From positions 3,968,001 through 4,032,000 of the forward strand of contig JAWZSP010000006.1 in assembly GCA_034401135.1 (NCBI GenBank): a stretch of 64,000 nucleotides of DNA, in the 5' to 3' direction. Below the pieces are notes generated by a model, which was given only the letters and a program-made list of their open reading frames with translations, ran no database searches and was not told the origin of the DNA. Origin of the DNA: Volutella citrinella (Eukaryota; Ascomycota; Sordariomycetes; Hypocreales; Nectriaceae). Shown piece after piece: positions 35,501 to 47,611 of this stretch (position 1 is its first letter; each line of letters starts with the position of its first letter). The translations under genes and the position numbers were made by a program.

Positions 35501-37611
35501 TGCCCGGGCTGATGCTGCACCAGATCGAAGCGATAGCTGGCCATTCAATGGCTGTGACCTTCGTACGCACCGAAATAGAGTCCGAGACAAACGCTGATGA
35601 AGTTAGCGCTTAGAGGAGCTACCAGCAGCACTGCCCGACTTGCCTGCGAAAGAGGGGCCATACTTGCAACTCGTTCGCACTTTTGTGGATTGCCTCACTT
35701 TGCGCACCATGAGGCGAGGGCGCCTAGCTTCTGAAGGCATCCATCACATAGGCAATTGCCTGCATATGCATGTAACCACTAATCAGCTTGGGCCAAAGCC
35801 TAATGCGAGGCCGTCGGCCATCCTTATTACCTGGTTGTCGAGCCGAGCGGTTCGGCTCGCTGCTGAACGGGGAAGATGCCGGCCAATTGGGACTGCATGA
35901 TGCTGTTTGGAACCAAAACTAATAGGCTTTTGTTCTCTCCTTGAGTCATTTAGCGTCCTTTTCCCACGCACGTCTCTGTTGCCTCTTTCCTCCCCTACCA
36001 CACCAAACGAGGGTGCTCCAGCTTTGATGTGCGGGTTCAAACAAGGCTCTCGGCAATAGTCGCCACCCAAGCGTTGACAGCTGTTGAAGTACCATTTTTC
36101 CTTTTTCCTCCTCAGCCGTTGTAGCTCGAATGTGCGACCAGCCGACATCCACACGTTGTTGCAATATGAACAGCGGTGTTTGCAACGATGTATGGGCCCC
36201 GATACCTGAAGCAAACATTTGATGTCCACTCATGGTGACAAGGCAGTCTTTGGCTTACTGAGGAGCGTCGCTGCAAGTCCACGGAGAAACCCCACACCAA
36301 TTATAGAGGCAATCTCCAGAGTGCGTTGACAGCCTAGTTGGCTCGGTTTATCCGGGTTCACGCCACCGTATGCCTGCGAAATGCGAACGCTGGTTCTCGA
36401 GAGCAGCCCTTGGCGTCTCAAGCCTTGTCGGGTTTCACGCTACCGAATTGGGGTGACCCTATCAGTGGACCTTCTAGCATCATCGTGCGGTACACCGCGA
36501 GTCGTAGCACAAAAATAAGTCAACAGTGCTGGGACTAGACTGCATTAACGAGTAACCTGAGATAGGTCATTCTGTTGGGAGAGGCGATACTTGCACATAT
36601 CGCTGAGAGAATGTCTCACTACCATGTCAAGAGGTATTCCCACAGCACCCAGTCTCTACACCTGCTGGCATTTGTCTTGCTCTCCATTGGCGAATTTGTT
36701 CGTGAGTAGGTGTGGATGAGTGAGACCAACGGCTTCGCGTTTGTCTGGACGGGAAGAGAGACCTCTCGGTCCTATGAGTGACATGCAAGGCTCGCTTACT
36801 TGGGAGACTCCCAGGTACCAGGAGGCATGCGTTTGCCTGGCCAGCACAGAGTACATTGAGCGCTCTAATAACGACAATGCATGGTCAAACGCTGGATCAC
36901 GACGAGGGACTTCAGCTCAAGCCTCCTTCATCGGCCACCCTGGAATGGCTGTCCGCTCAGGCCATCCTGTGGGACAGAAAGGCTATACCGCCGTTCAATC
37001 AACACTCGCAGATGCTATCGCGGCACTGTTTGCCCATGTCTCCACGCAGCCCACTGACCATGGCCACTCCTTTTGCTGCATCTTTCCGCAGGCTGCGTTA
37101 CGCGATGAGGGCTTGACCAAGGTATCAGCGGTCTGTGGCACTGGGCGTGGCACCTTCGACATTCGTTGTATGAGAAGTATAACAGCACGAAGAGGTTGCA
37201 GACATTTGCCCACATCCGTTCCCTCCGATCTCCTCGACATTCACTAGTCGCTTCTTTATTTGCTCTTCACTACCCCCTAGGAGTTTGAGCCGACCTCCTC
37301 TGCCTCACAATATCACGGTTTCTCTACTCTTTTGCTAGACGCCCTTGGAGCGCCTCTGTCCACCGAGTCCAATACCTGGTTCACCAATACCCTGCTCCCC
37401 AAGAACCAGTATCCTTCTGCTGGTTTCCTGGGACATTGGGTTTGCCACAAACCAGAAGACCCTTTCGACTGCTCCTGTTGGCTCAACGAAGCCAAATCGG
37501 TGCAGAAAGTGTGGCGAGACGTCTGACGGTCTTCGATGTTGAGGAGGCCTGTCCAGCTGACTGCCGCTTCCCCCCCAACACTGGAAACCAGCCCACACAA
37601 CCTAGGATTCA
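32571..37611. other. Five-kilobase gene-poor region upstream of a Zn2Cys6 gene
   Basis: No supported protein gene in 5 kb. Base composition looks similar to neighbouring spacers and short frames occur on both strands, the longest 175 codons at 36720-37247 on the plus strand, without domains or codon pattern of a real gene. A GT dinucleotide run is at 32659-32677 and a shorter one near 34834. The size and position suggest a long regulatory region or leader for the regulator at 37612, perhaps with noncoding transcripts, but nothing in the sequence proves this. Confidence 0.4.
32659..32677 (+). repeat. GT dinucleotide microsatellite
   Basis: About nine uninterrupted GT units upstream of the unknown-function gene. 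Likely length-variable between strains. Confidence 0.9.
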
Positions 37612-39337
37612 ATGATGACTCCAGCCTGCTATCAAGCCCAGGGACGGCTTGATAGCCGCAGTGCCGGGCCCTACCCATCGACGTTCACGGAGCGCCGCAT
37701 GCCCTATTGCCCCATGCAGCAAGAGCAGCAGCGAACAAGCGTTGTGCGCCAGCGAGACCCAGCCGAAGAAGTTACCCCTCAGAGGAAGAGAATCGCTGTT
37801 GCTGTAGGTTTCCCTTCTCGCTGTCTTGTGTACTCCCATTACCCCTCTCCTCTCCCCGGTGTGGTGTGCGATCGACTTACTTGCGGCGCAGCGTGCTAAC
37901 AACAGATCAGTGTGGGAGATGTCGAAAGAGGAAGATCCGGTGTAGCGGAGACGCTGGCGACGGCTCCGCCTGTACCAATTGCAGGAACGCTGGTTACCAG
38001 CCTTGTCTGTTCTTGAGGGTGGGTCCTATTTCGAGCCATGGCTGGGTACGAGCAGAACTTGTTAACTCGTGTATCAGGTGGCATCCCAAGAGACCATGTT
38101 GAAGCAAGAAGGCTTCACCTACAACGTCGAAACGTCTCGCCAGTATCAAGCAAGAGGATCTGCCAGCGTTCAAGCCCCTCAGCACCATGCTCATCAGATC
38201 TCGGAGACATCCTCGATGCCATCAACACCAGTCGCCTCTCATGCATCCGCTCCCGGTCCGCCAGCATTGCCTCCCCCTCCTGCCCCCCCTCCCACCACCC
38301 CTTTGGCGCAGCCCCACGATTCGCTCCAGTATAGGCCAGCGCCTTCGATGACTTACACCGGGAAGCCCCCCTTTTACCCCGTGGGAGCATGGTCCAGCGG
38401 ATACCAGGAGGAACAAAGTGTCAGCTACGCCATGTATCCATCGTCGTACCACCAGGTGCAAGAGACGGACTACAACATGAACTACCGCATCAGCCCCGGG
38501 TCATCTTCCGCACCAGAGCACAAGCCCAGCCATAGCCTCTGTGTGGACTCGGAGCCCAACTACTACTACTCGACGGCCTCCACTGCGGCTAAGAACAGTG
38601 CGGCCAGCCGTCCGCCTGCAGCCGCCGAGCAGTCGAGCCTATCATTCCCTCCGCATGCACAGAACGTGGCAGCCGGGATGTCCAGCAACGCGGGAGTCAG
38701 CGACAACGGTAGTAAGATGCTTCCCGCACCCGTAGGACGGATGCTGCCCAGCTCTAGCTCCGGACGGCCATCCTCGCACCGCCACGACACCACGTCATCA
38801 TCGGTCTACGGCAACAGGCCCTCGCTGCTCGCGACATCGTCGGTGGCATCGCCGTCGAGCTCTGATTCCGGCTCGCCCTGTTACACACATCACGAAATGG
38901 CAACGAGCTATCCCTCGTCCATGTCGCTCGCCGCGCAGCTCGGGCGGAGTGACCCCTACTCGCCGGTCCCAACGTCCTCGGACCCCGTCTTTTCTCCCGT
39001 AGGCACGATCAGACACTTGTCTTCGGCCTCGGGATCCGACATGACCTACAGGTACACTGACACCACCACCTCCACCGCCGCCATGACATCTACGGGCGAG
39101 TCGGGAAGCGGGGGCGCCTCATCGTCAAGGTCGTCGCCGCCGGCACGGCGGGGGGATGCCTCAACGCCGGGATCGCTGGCCCAGCATCCCCCAGGGCCGA
39201 CGTTTGTACCAGCTAACCACGGCCATGCTGCGTCGTACATGATACCAGACGATGTCGGCAGTGGACCCGGGGCTGGATCGGCGACGGCCCCGGACATGGA
39301 TGGCGACTGCAAGCGACTGGGTACGGTGCGAGGCTAA
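37612..39337 (+). CDS. Zn(II)2Cys6 transcription factor, short Ser/Pro-rich type
   Basis: Predicted nuclear regulator of 519 residues. Exons 37612-37803, 37911-38018 and 38078-39337. The zinc cluster is encoded almost entirely by the 108-nt second exon; joining exon 1 gives QRKRIAVACGRCRKRKIRC, a well-known arrangement, with C-X2-C-X6-C-X9-C-X2-C-X7-C. The intron 1 acceptor must be the AG at 37910 rather than the closer one at 37905, because only that one keeps the cluster in frame; a GCTAAC branch site is just upstream. Intron 2 has GTGGGT and CAG ends. The remainder is rich in Ser, Pro, Thr, Tyr and Gln and lacks the large fungal-specific transcription factor domain. Target genes are unknown. 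The 5-kb spacer upstream is notable. Confidence 0.9.
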
Positions 39338-42058
39338 GCCAACATGATACCGACTGGCGGTTAGTTTGAACATTGGGCCCCCATTCCATATGGTGGGCGG
39401 ATGATGAAGTTGTTTGATGTTTGTTCTTGTCGTCCCAGGGCTTGCACAGCCTTGTCGGATTTACTTTCCCGGCTACCCCTTGTGTGTTTTGTTACTTTTT
39501 TTTTTTTTGGTTTCATTTCCCTTTTTTATTTCTTACGTGCGAATGCGCCGCCAGCAATCTCTCGATAATAGAAACGCAAACAGCGCAGAGATGCCAGACG
39601 AATGACATGCGTAATAGTCCAACACCCCGTCCCCACGGATCGCTCCCCCCCATCTCGTTGGTCGAGGGAACGAGGCGGCTGCATCATGGCGATAGTCGAT
39701 ATGCAAAGCCAAGCCCCAGGGCAGGCTCTGTGCTACGTGAGTGTTTTGAGACGGTTACACCGCTTGGCTGACTAGTCCTCGGACAGCGGTCGGTGGTGGG
39801 TGGATTCGAGGCTGTCAGTGGTTGAGAAGGTGCTGTTCGTGGGTATCAGACGTTCATGTTGGTTTTCCTTGTTTCCTTGTGTCTTTGAGTGTGCCAGTTT
39901 GGAGAATTGGGAGACAAGCCTTCAGTTTCTTGAGAGGAACAGCGGTTTCGGGAGTGGTCTCGTTTTATCACTTGGATATTTGTGTGTACATTGGTTTGGT
40001 TTGCTTGTTAGTCTAATGGTACATCGTGTTAGTGATGGCAGAGAGCAGCGTGGAATGGCTGACTATTTCTTGTACGCAACTCCGGCTGGGTCCCCACCAC
40101 AGATGACGTAGAATGTGTTTGGCTTGTTACTTTACCTCATATTCCTAGAATTCACACCCCGAGCGGAGCATGTCTGTTGCTGCTCCTCCACCTGCCTGCC
40201 TTGGAGGGCTGCAGAGATTGCCGGTTCTCTCGGACTGCGATGGAGTCGTCTTGTGGGACGCCAGCTGGAGTCACAGCCAGCGACATGCTGCGTATCGAGG
40301 AAGATTGAGTGGATGGGTTCTTGATTGAGGGCAACACCCGACGGCCCCCGATGGCGCGAGCTTTTGCTAGACAGGGACAGCACTACCACTACGCCAGCGG
40401 AGGCAATTGGACTCCCGAGCTTTCAATGCATGCATGCATGGCAGAAGCGAGAATTGTTCCAACCATTTTTCGTTCTTGGATGCTATGCTCGGTGCGCACC
40501 GGCCGCCCAGGGTTCAGCGACGTCGAACAAGACCAGGGGCGGGTGGCCAAGCGCCGCACGACAGATTGACAAGGGGAGAGTCGTGCGGGCGGGTGTGCGA
40601 TCAAGAGGTGAGATGCTGGCATGCAAGGAAATGCCGTGACAGCAGAGCAGAGCTCCGTGTGCGTGTCCGTCGTAGGTGCATGGCATATGGCGCATGGCCG
40701 GGGCGGAAGACACAGTCTGACGAGGGTTGGGTTGGGGTAACTGAGGGTGAGAGGTGGTACAGGGCAGTGCAAGTGCGGTATCACGTCCGGACAGTGGCAG
40801 TAGGCTATTATCTATTGTGCAGAGTCGAGGAGTCTAGGACGACATCATGTCTTGGACATGCAGCGCAACAACAGCGGCATCGCTCCCGTTCCGCCACTAC
40901 AGTGTGGCGACGGAGATGAAAGAAGCCGGGTGAGCAGGACATGCGTGTCTAGGGTAGGCGTTGAGCATGGCTGTCGGGTTGTAGTGCTCCGCGATGTGAT
41001 GCAATGAAGCCAGTCGTGATGTCGGCGCCTTTTTGGCCGCCCCTGAATACAACGTACGACAGCAACCCCAGTTGTGAGCTGTTTGACCGTGCGAATCCCT
41101 GATACAAGTGGCGCGCAATCGCAGGGACGATTCGGGGAAATGAAATTCGAAAAAAAAAATCGCACGTCAAGCCGGCCTCGTATAGTGTTGTTTTTGTCTT
41201 TTATTCCTCTGCTAGAGGATATGGTGGCCGTTTCTGCTGGTGCTGGTCATGAGCTCGTATTACACGCTCCACTAGTCGAAGCCTGTCAGCGCATCGGAAA
41301 TACTGGATTGAACCACCGGCGGAGCTGGCAGCAGTCACATGCTGCCAACGGGGTTCCCAAAACGGTGAAATCGTGGGAGCTATTGGGGGTTCCACAGCGG
41401 GGTAGCGGGGCCAACACTTGCTGGGTTGAGGCTTGAGCTGCCGCTTTTCCCCTTTGCAGCAACGCTCCCAACAGAGGCCCGGGAAGCTGGCGCAGCCCAC
41501 GGCGCTAGGGCGCTGTAGCTCAGGGGCGAACGCGGCGGGTGACCCCGCTGCGGCTGTCTAGAGCATCGGCCCTACTGGGGCCTCTTGACGCCTCCGGGAG
41601 GATCTCTTACGGCGTGGTTTGGGCGGTTTGGGTCCTTTGGGGGCTTGGGGGGCTTGGGGGGAGGGCCACGACGTGCTGGGATTTCCATTCCGGGCCTGAT
41701 GCTCAATACAAACTCCACTTCGACATCATCGTGCTGCTGGCATAAATGATCCTTCTCCAATCCCCAACTCGCTTCGCTCCTCTACGCGCGCGTCCACGGC
41801 CCGAGTCTCCCGCACCTCTTCTTTGTCATCGGTGAACAGCGCTCGGTGTAATAATTCGTCTCCTGCCCTGGGCGACTTTGTCTTTCTCAGCGTTGACTCA
41901 CCTGCTCGATTCACTCCCACGCCAACAGCTCCCCCTCCTCCCCCAACCAACCGTGTCCTCTTCACTTCACGCAACCTTCGCCTCCTCCTCCGTCCATTGC
42001 GACCCCGCCTCCACCTCCCGACAGGACAGACACAAGGCGCAGCCAACGAAACTTCACG
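39338..42058. other. Intergenic, no gene seen
   Basis: 2.7 kb between the regulator and phosphomannose isomerase. Contains a 13-base T run at 39496-39508, an ATGC tetranucleotide run at 40426-40440 and a G-rich tract at 41621-41665. Frames up to 170 codons overlap one another on both strands and show no domains. The last 300 bp are pyrimidine-rich and probably the isomerase leader. Confidence 0.45.
41621..41665 (+). promoter_or_regulatory. Potential G-quadruplex tract upstream of phosphomannose isomerase
   Basis: At least five runs of three or more G are separated by spacers of three to six bases (cggttt, tccttt, ctt, ctt). This fits the usual G-quadruplex rule. It lies about 400 bp before the isomerase start on the coding-sense strand. 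Role is speculative. Confidence 0.55.
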
Positions 42059-43469
42059 ATGCAGGTCCCATTGCTGCAGCTACAATGCGGTGTCAACTCG
42101 TATGAATGGGGCAAGAAGGGCTCCGATTCGGCCGCCGCCAGGTTCGCCGCCGCGACGACCTCAGCCGACTTCACCATCGAGGCCGACAAGCCCTACGCAG
42201 AGGTACGTGACGGGATGAAGCCTTCCTCTGAATGCCATGACGGTGCGCAAAGCTCACGCAATCTTCCCACGCCGATAGCTCTGGATGGGCACCCACCCCT
42301 CCAACCCGTCCATAGACGTCGTCACCGGCCGCACCCTCCTCGAGCTCTTCGGCGAGAACGAGGCCCTCATCTCGTCGAGCGTCGCCGCCCGCTACGGCCG
42401 CAAGCTGCCATTCCTCTTCAAGGTGCTATCCATCAACAAGGGTCTGTCGATCCAGGCCCACCCCAACAAGAAGCTGGCCGAGCAGCTGCACGCCCGCGAC
42501 CCCAAGAACTACCCCGATGACAACCACAAGCCCGAGATGGCCATTGCCATCACCCCATTCGAGGGCATGTGCGGCTTCCGCCCGCTCGCCGAGATTGCGC
42601 ACTTCCTCCAGAACGTCCCGCCATTGAGGGCCCTCGTCGGCGATGACGCGGCCAAGGAGTTTGAGCAAGCTGCTGCGGGTGCCGGGGAGGATATCACTGC
42701 TGCCAACAAGGCGGCGCTACAAAAGGCCTTTGGCTCACTCATGTCGTCCTCACCGGAGGCAATCTCAGAACAGGTCTCCAAGCTGGTCGACCTGGCGAGC
42801 TCGGAAGGCGCCAACTTCGCCGCGGGCGGCGTTGCCTCCACGTCGGGCGAGACTCTCGCGGAGCTGGTCAACCGTCTGCACGGCCAGTTCGGCAGCGACA
42901 TTGGCCTGTTTGTGCTCTTCTTCCTCAACTTTGTCACCCTGGAGCCCGGCGAGGCCATGTTCCTAGTCGCCGACGACATCCACGCCTACATTTCGGGCGA
43001 CATCATGGAGTGCATGGCGGCGTCGGACAATGTGGTTCGCGCGGGCCTGACGCCCAAGTTCAAGGACGTCGAGACGCTTGTCAGCATGCTCACTTACAAC
43101 TATGCGCCCATCGACGCCCAGAAGATGGCACCCACCGACTACCCGTATGCGACGCTCAACCGCACGGGTTACAGCTCCGGGTCGGCAGTGACGCTCTACG
43201 ACCCGCCGATCGACGAGTTCGCCGTCGTGCGCAGCCGCCTGCTCGACCCCGGGGCCAAGGCGACGTTTGAGCCGCTCGACGGCCCGAGCATCGTCATTTG
43301 CACAAAGGGCAAGGGCAAGATCTCGGTCGGCCCCACGAGCCGAGACATGGTCGAGGGCCAGGTCTACTTTGTCGGCGCGACGGCCGAGTGTGTCCTCGAG
43401 TCGGCCGACGAAGAGTTTACCACGTTCAAGGCCTTTTGCGAGATTGACGAGACCAAGGAGAAGCTATAA
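42059..43469 (+). CDS. PMI1: Mannose-6-phosphate isomerase, type I
   Basis: Zinc enzyme that interconverts fructose-6-phosphate and mannose-6-phosphate, feeding GDP-mannose for protein glycosylation and wall mannan. Exons 42059-42202 and 42279-43469 give 444 residues; the 76-nt intron has a GTACGT donor and a TAG acceptor and joins YAE to LWMGTHP. Zinc-site motifs are visible: [13 protein letters not shown] (Gln and His ligands, near residues 107-109), [19 protein letters not shown] (Glu ligand) and [32 protein letters not shown] (His ligand and active-site Arg). The N-terminus [17 protein letters not shown] is the standard opening strand. Cytosolic, no targeting signal. Confidence 0.96.
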
Positions 43470-45413
43470 TCGATGAAGACGTCGTGGGATATTTTGGAAT
43501 GGATAATTTTAGCGGATTGGGAATTGAGCGAGGGAACGGCGGAAGTGCGCACAATGAGCGCGTACACATAACCACACACACGCAAGAAAGCCGGTGATAA
43601 AACAGTGGAATGCCACTTGGTGGAACAGAAACAAAGGCGTCTCTTAGGCAATATTACAGATTTTAATTACTACATGTCTGATTCTACGCGACGTGGTCTT
43701 GCAACCCGTACGGCTGATGGAGCGAGAGTTGAGATGCTTGTGTATGCACGCCTATGACCTGAGCTGTGCTTGATCTCTGTCATAACTGCCCTCCTGAGAT
43801 ACCGGCTACTCATACGGAGCCGTGGCCTGTCGTCAAAGCAACTCCCCTCCAAGGTCCACTTGGAGATCACCTGCAGCATATCTTGGTTTCGTTGCATCTC
43901 GCTGGTTTGGTGATTTGAGATCATCGACCTCACTTCCTGACTACACGGGCTGGGGTTTGGCGTTGTCAGGCAATAGACCTCTGTGTCGGCACTGGGATAT
44001 CCACCATATTGAAGCTGGCCTGTTGATCCAGCACATAGATCTTTAGACCGTCCGTATTACTCGGCGGGAAACGTACCATGCAGCTTCAAGAATCGATTCT
44101 TGGGATGTTAGGCCACGCGTCCCTCCGAGATGTCAGAGACAATGCATAGCCATCACGAGAAGCTGGACTGACAGCTGTCTTCCTTGAAACAGTATAATTC
44201 AGCGTCCCCAGCTGCCTATCATGACTTGTTCCAACCAACCTTCCGCGCCTATAGTCCTTGAAACCCCTGAGTCTGGTGGGTAGCCACCAATGTAAAGCTC
44301 AATTATCTGAGTGGTTGCGACTGTGCTACAATAGCAACCTCATGCATTATGAAAGCTTGAGCCTGGGACAGACACCTAATACACGGACCACAAGCACGAA
44401 CTGTGGAAGACACCCTCAGCAACGTAGCCGTAGCTCTGCTGGGGTCGACAGTTGCTAGAGCCACCGGGCCAAGCTCCTCGTTTGACAGAATAGATTTGCA
44501 TAGATATCACGATATGGCGGATTCGAAATCAACTAGTCCAAGTGGCTTCGCTGGAGGGCCTCTGATCTCACGGAAAACAGTCCCTCCTCATACGAGCACC
44601 TTGTCTATGAGTTGCAAACACGTGCCTCCCTGCAAGGGACAGCCATACCCAAGCCGGCAACAGCGCTCTAGGCGAAAATTGTGAATATAAAAGTGGCTCA
44701 TATCGCTGATGGAGCCTTCGAATCCTACTGGCCAAGTTTACGGTAGCAATGGTATCTTGTCAGGTTGCAAGATGATGTTTGTCCAGTCGTGAGTTTTCCT
44801 GAAGAGCACTGATCATAGACATCAGTCTTTAGATAAACATCAAGAGGAAGAAAATAGCTACAATGGTCACTCGGAAATGGATTCGTATTAGGCAACACGA
44901 TGTGGGCAAAATGGCATCTCAGTAGGCCAAAGATATTTCGACTGAATATCATGCTTCGGTCTCTGCGCCTATCATACAGCGTACACATGAATTGCCATTT
45001 GTTTTAGACGACGCTGTTGAAAAGATCTTGTGACTACACATTAGCCACAATGGGAAATGACGAGGCATGTCCCTTGATGAGAGTTCAAAGCAATCCATTG
45101 TGTTCTCGGCATCACACAGCCTCAATCTTGTTCATCAGAAACATTCACTTCGAGAAGGCTGGCATCAGTAAGCTGTACCGCGATGGTCGGGGAATGCATG
45201 GCATGATGAAATCATAGCTTTATTGAATAGCAAGAATGATTGTAACTGAGTACGACTTGGTCGTTGTGAACCCACCTCCACCAGGAAACCGTGAGCCACC
45301 CCCTTGATATCATTTTAGTTTCAGCATTGGCTGTGTTTTGCTGCTGTCATCGCTCGGAAAGACACGCCCGCAACGCCCATAGAATAAATGGAATGAAATC
45401 ACGATGGATAAAA
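43470..45413. other. Intergenic, AT-leaning, no gene seen
   Basis: 1.9 kb between two convergent genes. Composition leans to A and T compared with the coding DNA and stops are frequent in all frames. No transposon ends, long inverted repeats or domains were noticed. Confidence 0.45.
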
Positions 45414-46175
45414 TCAAGCAGCCTGGCCGGGCTCGCCGTTGGCCGCGATCATCACGGGCTTCTTGTCCACCTTGGCCGTGATGGCGTCGACAATGGTCTC
45501 CCACTCGACCATGGCGCCGTCGCCGACGTCGCCGCACGCCAGGCTCTTGGGGATGGGCTGGAGGACCTCGAACCAGCCGTCGTCGCCGCCCCACTCCTCG
45601 CCGAGGACCTTGAGCTGCTTCGTGGTGATGGGCTGGCGCATCATGGCGGTGTTCATGGCGGGGGCGACGACAATCTTCTTGCGGGCGCCGTCGACGCTGC
45701 CGTCCGTGTCCCAGGCGCGCACAATGGACGTGAGAAGGTTATCGCACATGCCGTTTGCGACCTTGGCCAGGGTGTTCGCGCTGAGGGGCGCGATGACGAA
45801 CACGTCGCTCCAGCGGCGCAGGCTGATGTGCAGGATGGGCGCGCCGCGCTGCCAGGGGCGTGCCCACTCGGACGAGTCGGTGTAGATGGCGTCGACGTTG
45901 GGCATGTTCTCAATGGCCGAGATGGTGGGCTGCTCGGGCGACTGGCCGGCGAGGAAGTGCATGGCCGAGCGCGTCAGGACGATGCGGATGGACAGGTTGC
46001 GCACGTTGGCTAGGCCGTTGATGATCTGCGGGATCTTGATGGTGGCGACGGAGCCCGAGGCGGCCAGCAGGACGTGGAATTTGCCGTCGCTGCGGGCCTG
46101 CTCGAGCGTCTTTGCGGACGTGCGGACAAAGTGCTCGTGGTGGGCGTCGAAGCCGGCTTGGGTCTGGTGAAGCAT
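45414..46175 (-). CDS. PPCDC: Phosphopantothenoylcysteine decarboxylase
   Basis: FMN enzyme that decarboxylates phosphopantothenoylcysteine to phosphopantetheine in coenzyme A synthesis. One exon from the ATG at 46175, 253 residues; the open frame extends 16 codons further to a GTG. The flavoprotein core starts VLLAASGSVATIKIP. The catalytic histidine is in GAPILHISLRRWSD, the substrate motif is PAMNTAMM, and the cysteine-containing flap is KSLACGDVGDGAM. APLSANTLAKVANGMCDNLLTS is typical. It lacks the long acidic C-terminal tail of the yeast Hal3/Vhs3 phosphatase inhibitors, so this is the compact, catalytically complete form. It is divergent from GRX5 with a 0.7-kb spacer. Confidence 0.95.
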   Translation of the reverse strand: MLHQTQAGFDAHHEHFVRTSAKTLEQARSDGKFHVLLAASGSVATIKIPQIINGLANVRNLSIRIVLTRSAMHFLAGQSPEQPTISAIENMPNVDAIYTDSSEWARPWQRGAPILHISLRRWSDVFVIAPLSANTLAKVANGMCDNLLTSIVRAWDTDGSVDGARKKIVVAPAMNTAMMRQPITTKQLKVLGEEWGGDDGWFEVLQPIPKSLACGDVGDGAMVEWETIVDAITAKVDKKPVMIAANGEPGQAA

Positions 46176-46874
46176 TGCGATGGATTCTGCGGTTTCTCTT
46201 GATGGACAGACGGCGAGTGACACTTGTCACTTGTTACTTGTCGAGCAGTGAGAGATGAGAGATGCTGTCGGTTGATTGCGGTGTCGAGTGCAGGAGTGGT
46301 GGTGAGTGGTGATGAGAATGAAGCCTCCCGCTAGATCCGAGAGCTGCATCCGACAATAGAGTTCCACTACACACACTGCACGGGATGCAAGCAGCGTTTT
46401 AAACCCCGCCCAGTCTGTCGCCTCCCCGCGTCATCGGCAAAGCCAGCGAGGTCATTCACAAGCCTCGCCCGCCCGGGCCAGAAAGGATGCGAAGCCGGGC
46501 GCCGAATCGCGTGACGTCGTTGGCGATGGCTGTCTTGTGGTTTGTCAGTTGCTTCCCCAGAACCGGCTGCTGCTCCCGGGGTTTGCGATGCCGGCGCCGT
46601 CTCGATTCCCGGCCTTAGTAATAGGGCAAGGCGACATCCATTCCCACCAGCCACACTAGGACGCACAGTGGACTGTGGCTCAAGCGAGAAGTGCCCAGCC
46701 AATGGATATCGCGATGATTCAGCAGGACCTGTGAACGCTGTGGCTGGTGCGGGCTTTGACATCACTGTCGGCAAAGTTCCCCAACTCCGGCCCGCAAAAA
46801 CGCCTCGCCTGCTTGAGTCCCGCCTCGGCATTGTACCTCGTGCACCATCTCGCCATTCCCCAAGCCCACAAACA
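46176..46874. promoter_or_regulatory. Divergent promoter of PPCDC and GRX5
   Basis: 699 bp between opposite starts. No TATA box is obvious; frames across it have no family features. Confidence 0.4.
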
Positions 46875-47446
46875 ATGTTCACGCGAACAGCCGTCTCGGT
46901 GCGCACCCCCTCCCAATGGCCTTGCTCCTCCGTCCGTCCGTTTTCCCAGCTGCTAACCTACCCGGTTCATTGCAGACTCTGCTCCGGCAGGCCCGCCCGG
47001 CCGCCCAGCGCGCCCCGGCCCAGCTCGCGCGCTCCGCCTTCGCTCGAGCCTCGCCCCTGTCGCCCTTCCAGGTGCGCCTGCTTTCGGACCAGACTCGCTC
47101 GGCCATCGACAAGGCCGTGTCGTCGGCGCCCGTGGTGCTCTTCATGAAGGGCACCCCCGAGACGCCCCAGTGCGGCTTCTCGCGGGCCGCCATCCAGATC
47201 CTCGGCCTCCAGGGCGTCAACCCCGAAAAGTTCGCCGCCTTCAACGTCCTCGAGGACCCGGACCTGCGCGAGGGCATCAAGGAGTACTCGGACTGGCCCA
47301 CCATCCCCCAGCTGTACGTCGACAAGGAATTTGTCGGCGGCTGCGACATCCTCGTGTCCATGCACCAGAACGGCGACCTGGCCAAGATGTTTGAGGACAA
47401 GAAGGTCGTCGTCGAGGCCGAGGCCGAGGCCGAGAAGAAGGAATAG
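46875..47446 (+). CDS. GRX5: Monothiol glutaredoxin 5, mitochondrial
   Basis: Mitochondrial CGFS glutaredoxin that transfers iron-sulfur clusters after their assembly. Exons 46875-46898 and 46976-47446 give 164 residues. The first exon is only 24 nt (MFTRTAVS); the 77-nt intron has a CTAAC branch site and a CAG acceptor. The spliced N-terminus, [20 protein letters not shown], is a good Arg-rich presequence. The active site is QCGFSR near residue 80, preceded by [34 protein letters not shown] contains the glutathione-binding TIPQ turn. The Glu/Ala/Lys tail is low complexity. An unspliced ATG at 46916 would also give a reading frame but has a less regular presequence. Confidence 0.93.
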
Positions 47447-47611
47447 AGGGGACCTGGGGAACCCTTGAACTTTGTGTGTACAACTACGCTGGGGGTGTAA
47501 TATTTTCGGGACATTGACGGGACACAAAGATACCTCTTGTACAGCAGCAACAAAATAGAACGGGATTGGGATCCACGCGTGCTTCAATTGTGACAGGCTT
47601 CACCCTCTAAT

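Noticed and set aside
36720..37247. 175-codon frame on the plus strand
   Set aside because: Lacks a plausible domain, codon pattern or splice partner; likely chance in a long spacer.
44700..44760. Possible tRNA around ttcgaatcctac
   Set aside because: The flanking bases do not pair into a T stem or acceptor stem.
43470..45413. RIP-mutated transposon relic
   Set aside because: Composition leans to A and T, but a hand count over 44101-44400 gave about 15 TpA against 18 ApT, which is not a RIP signal, and no terminal repeats or transposase pieces were seen.
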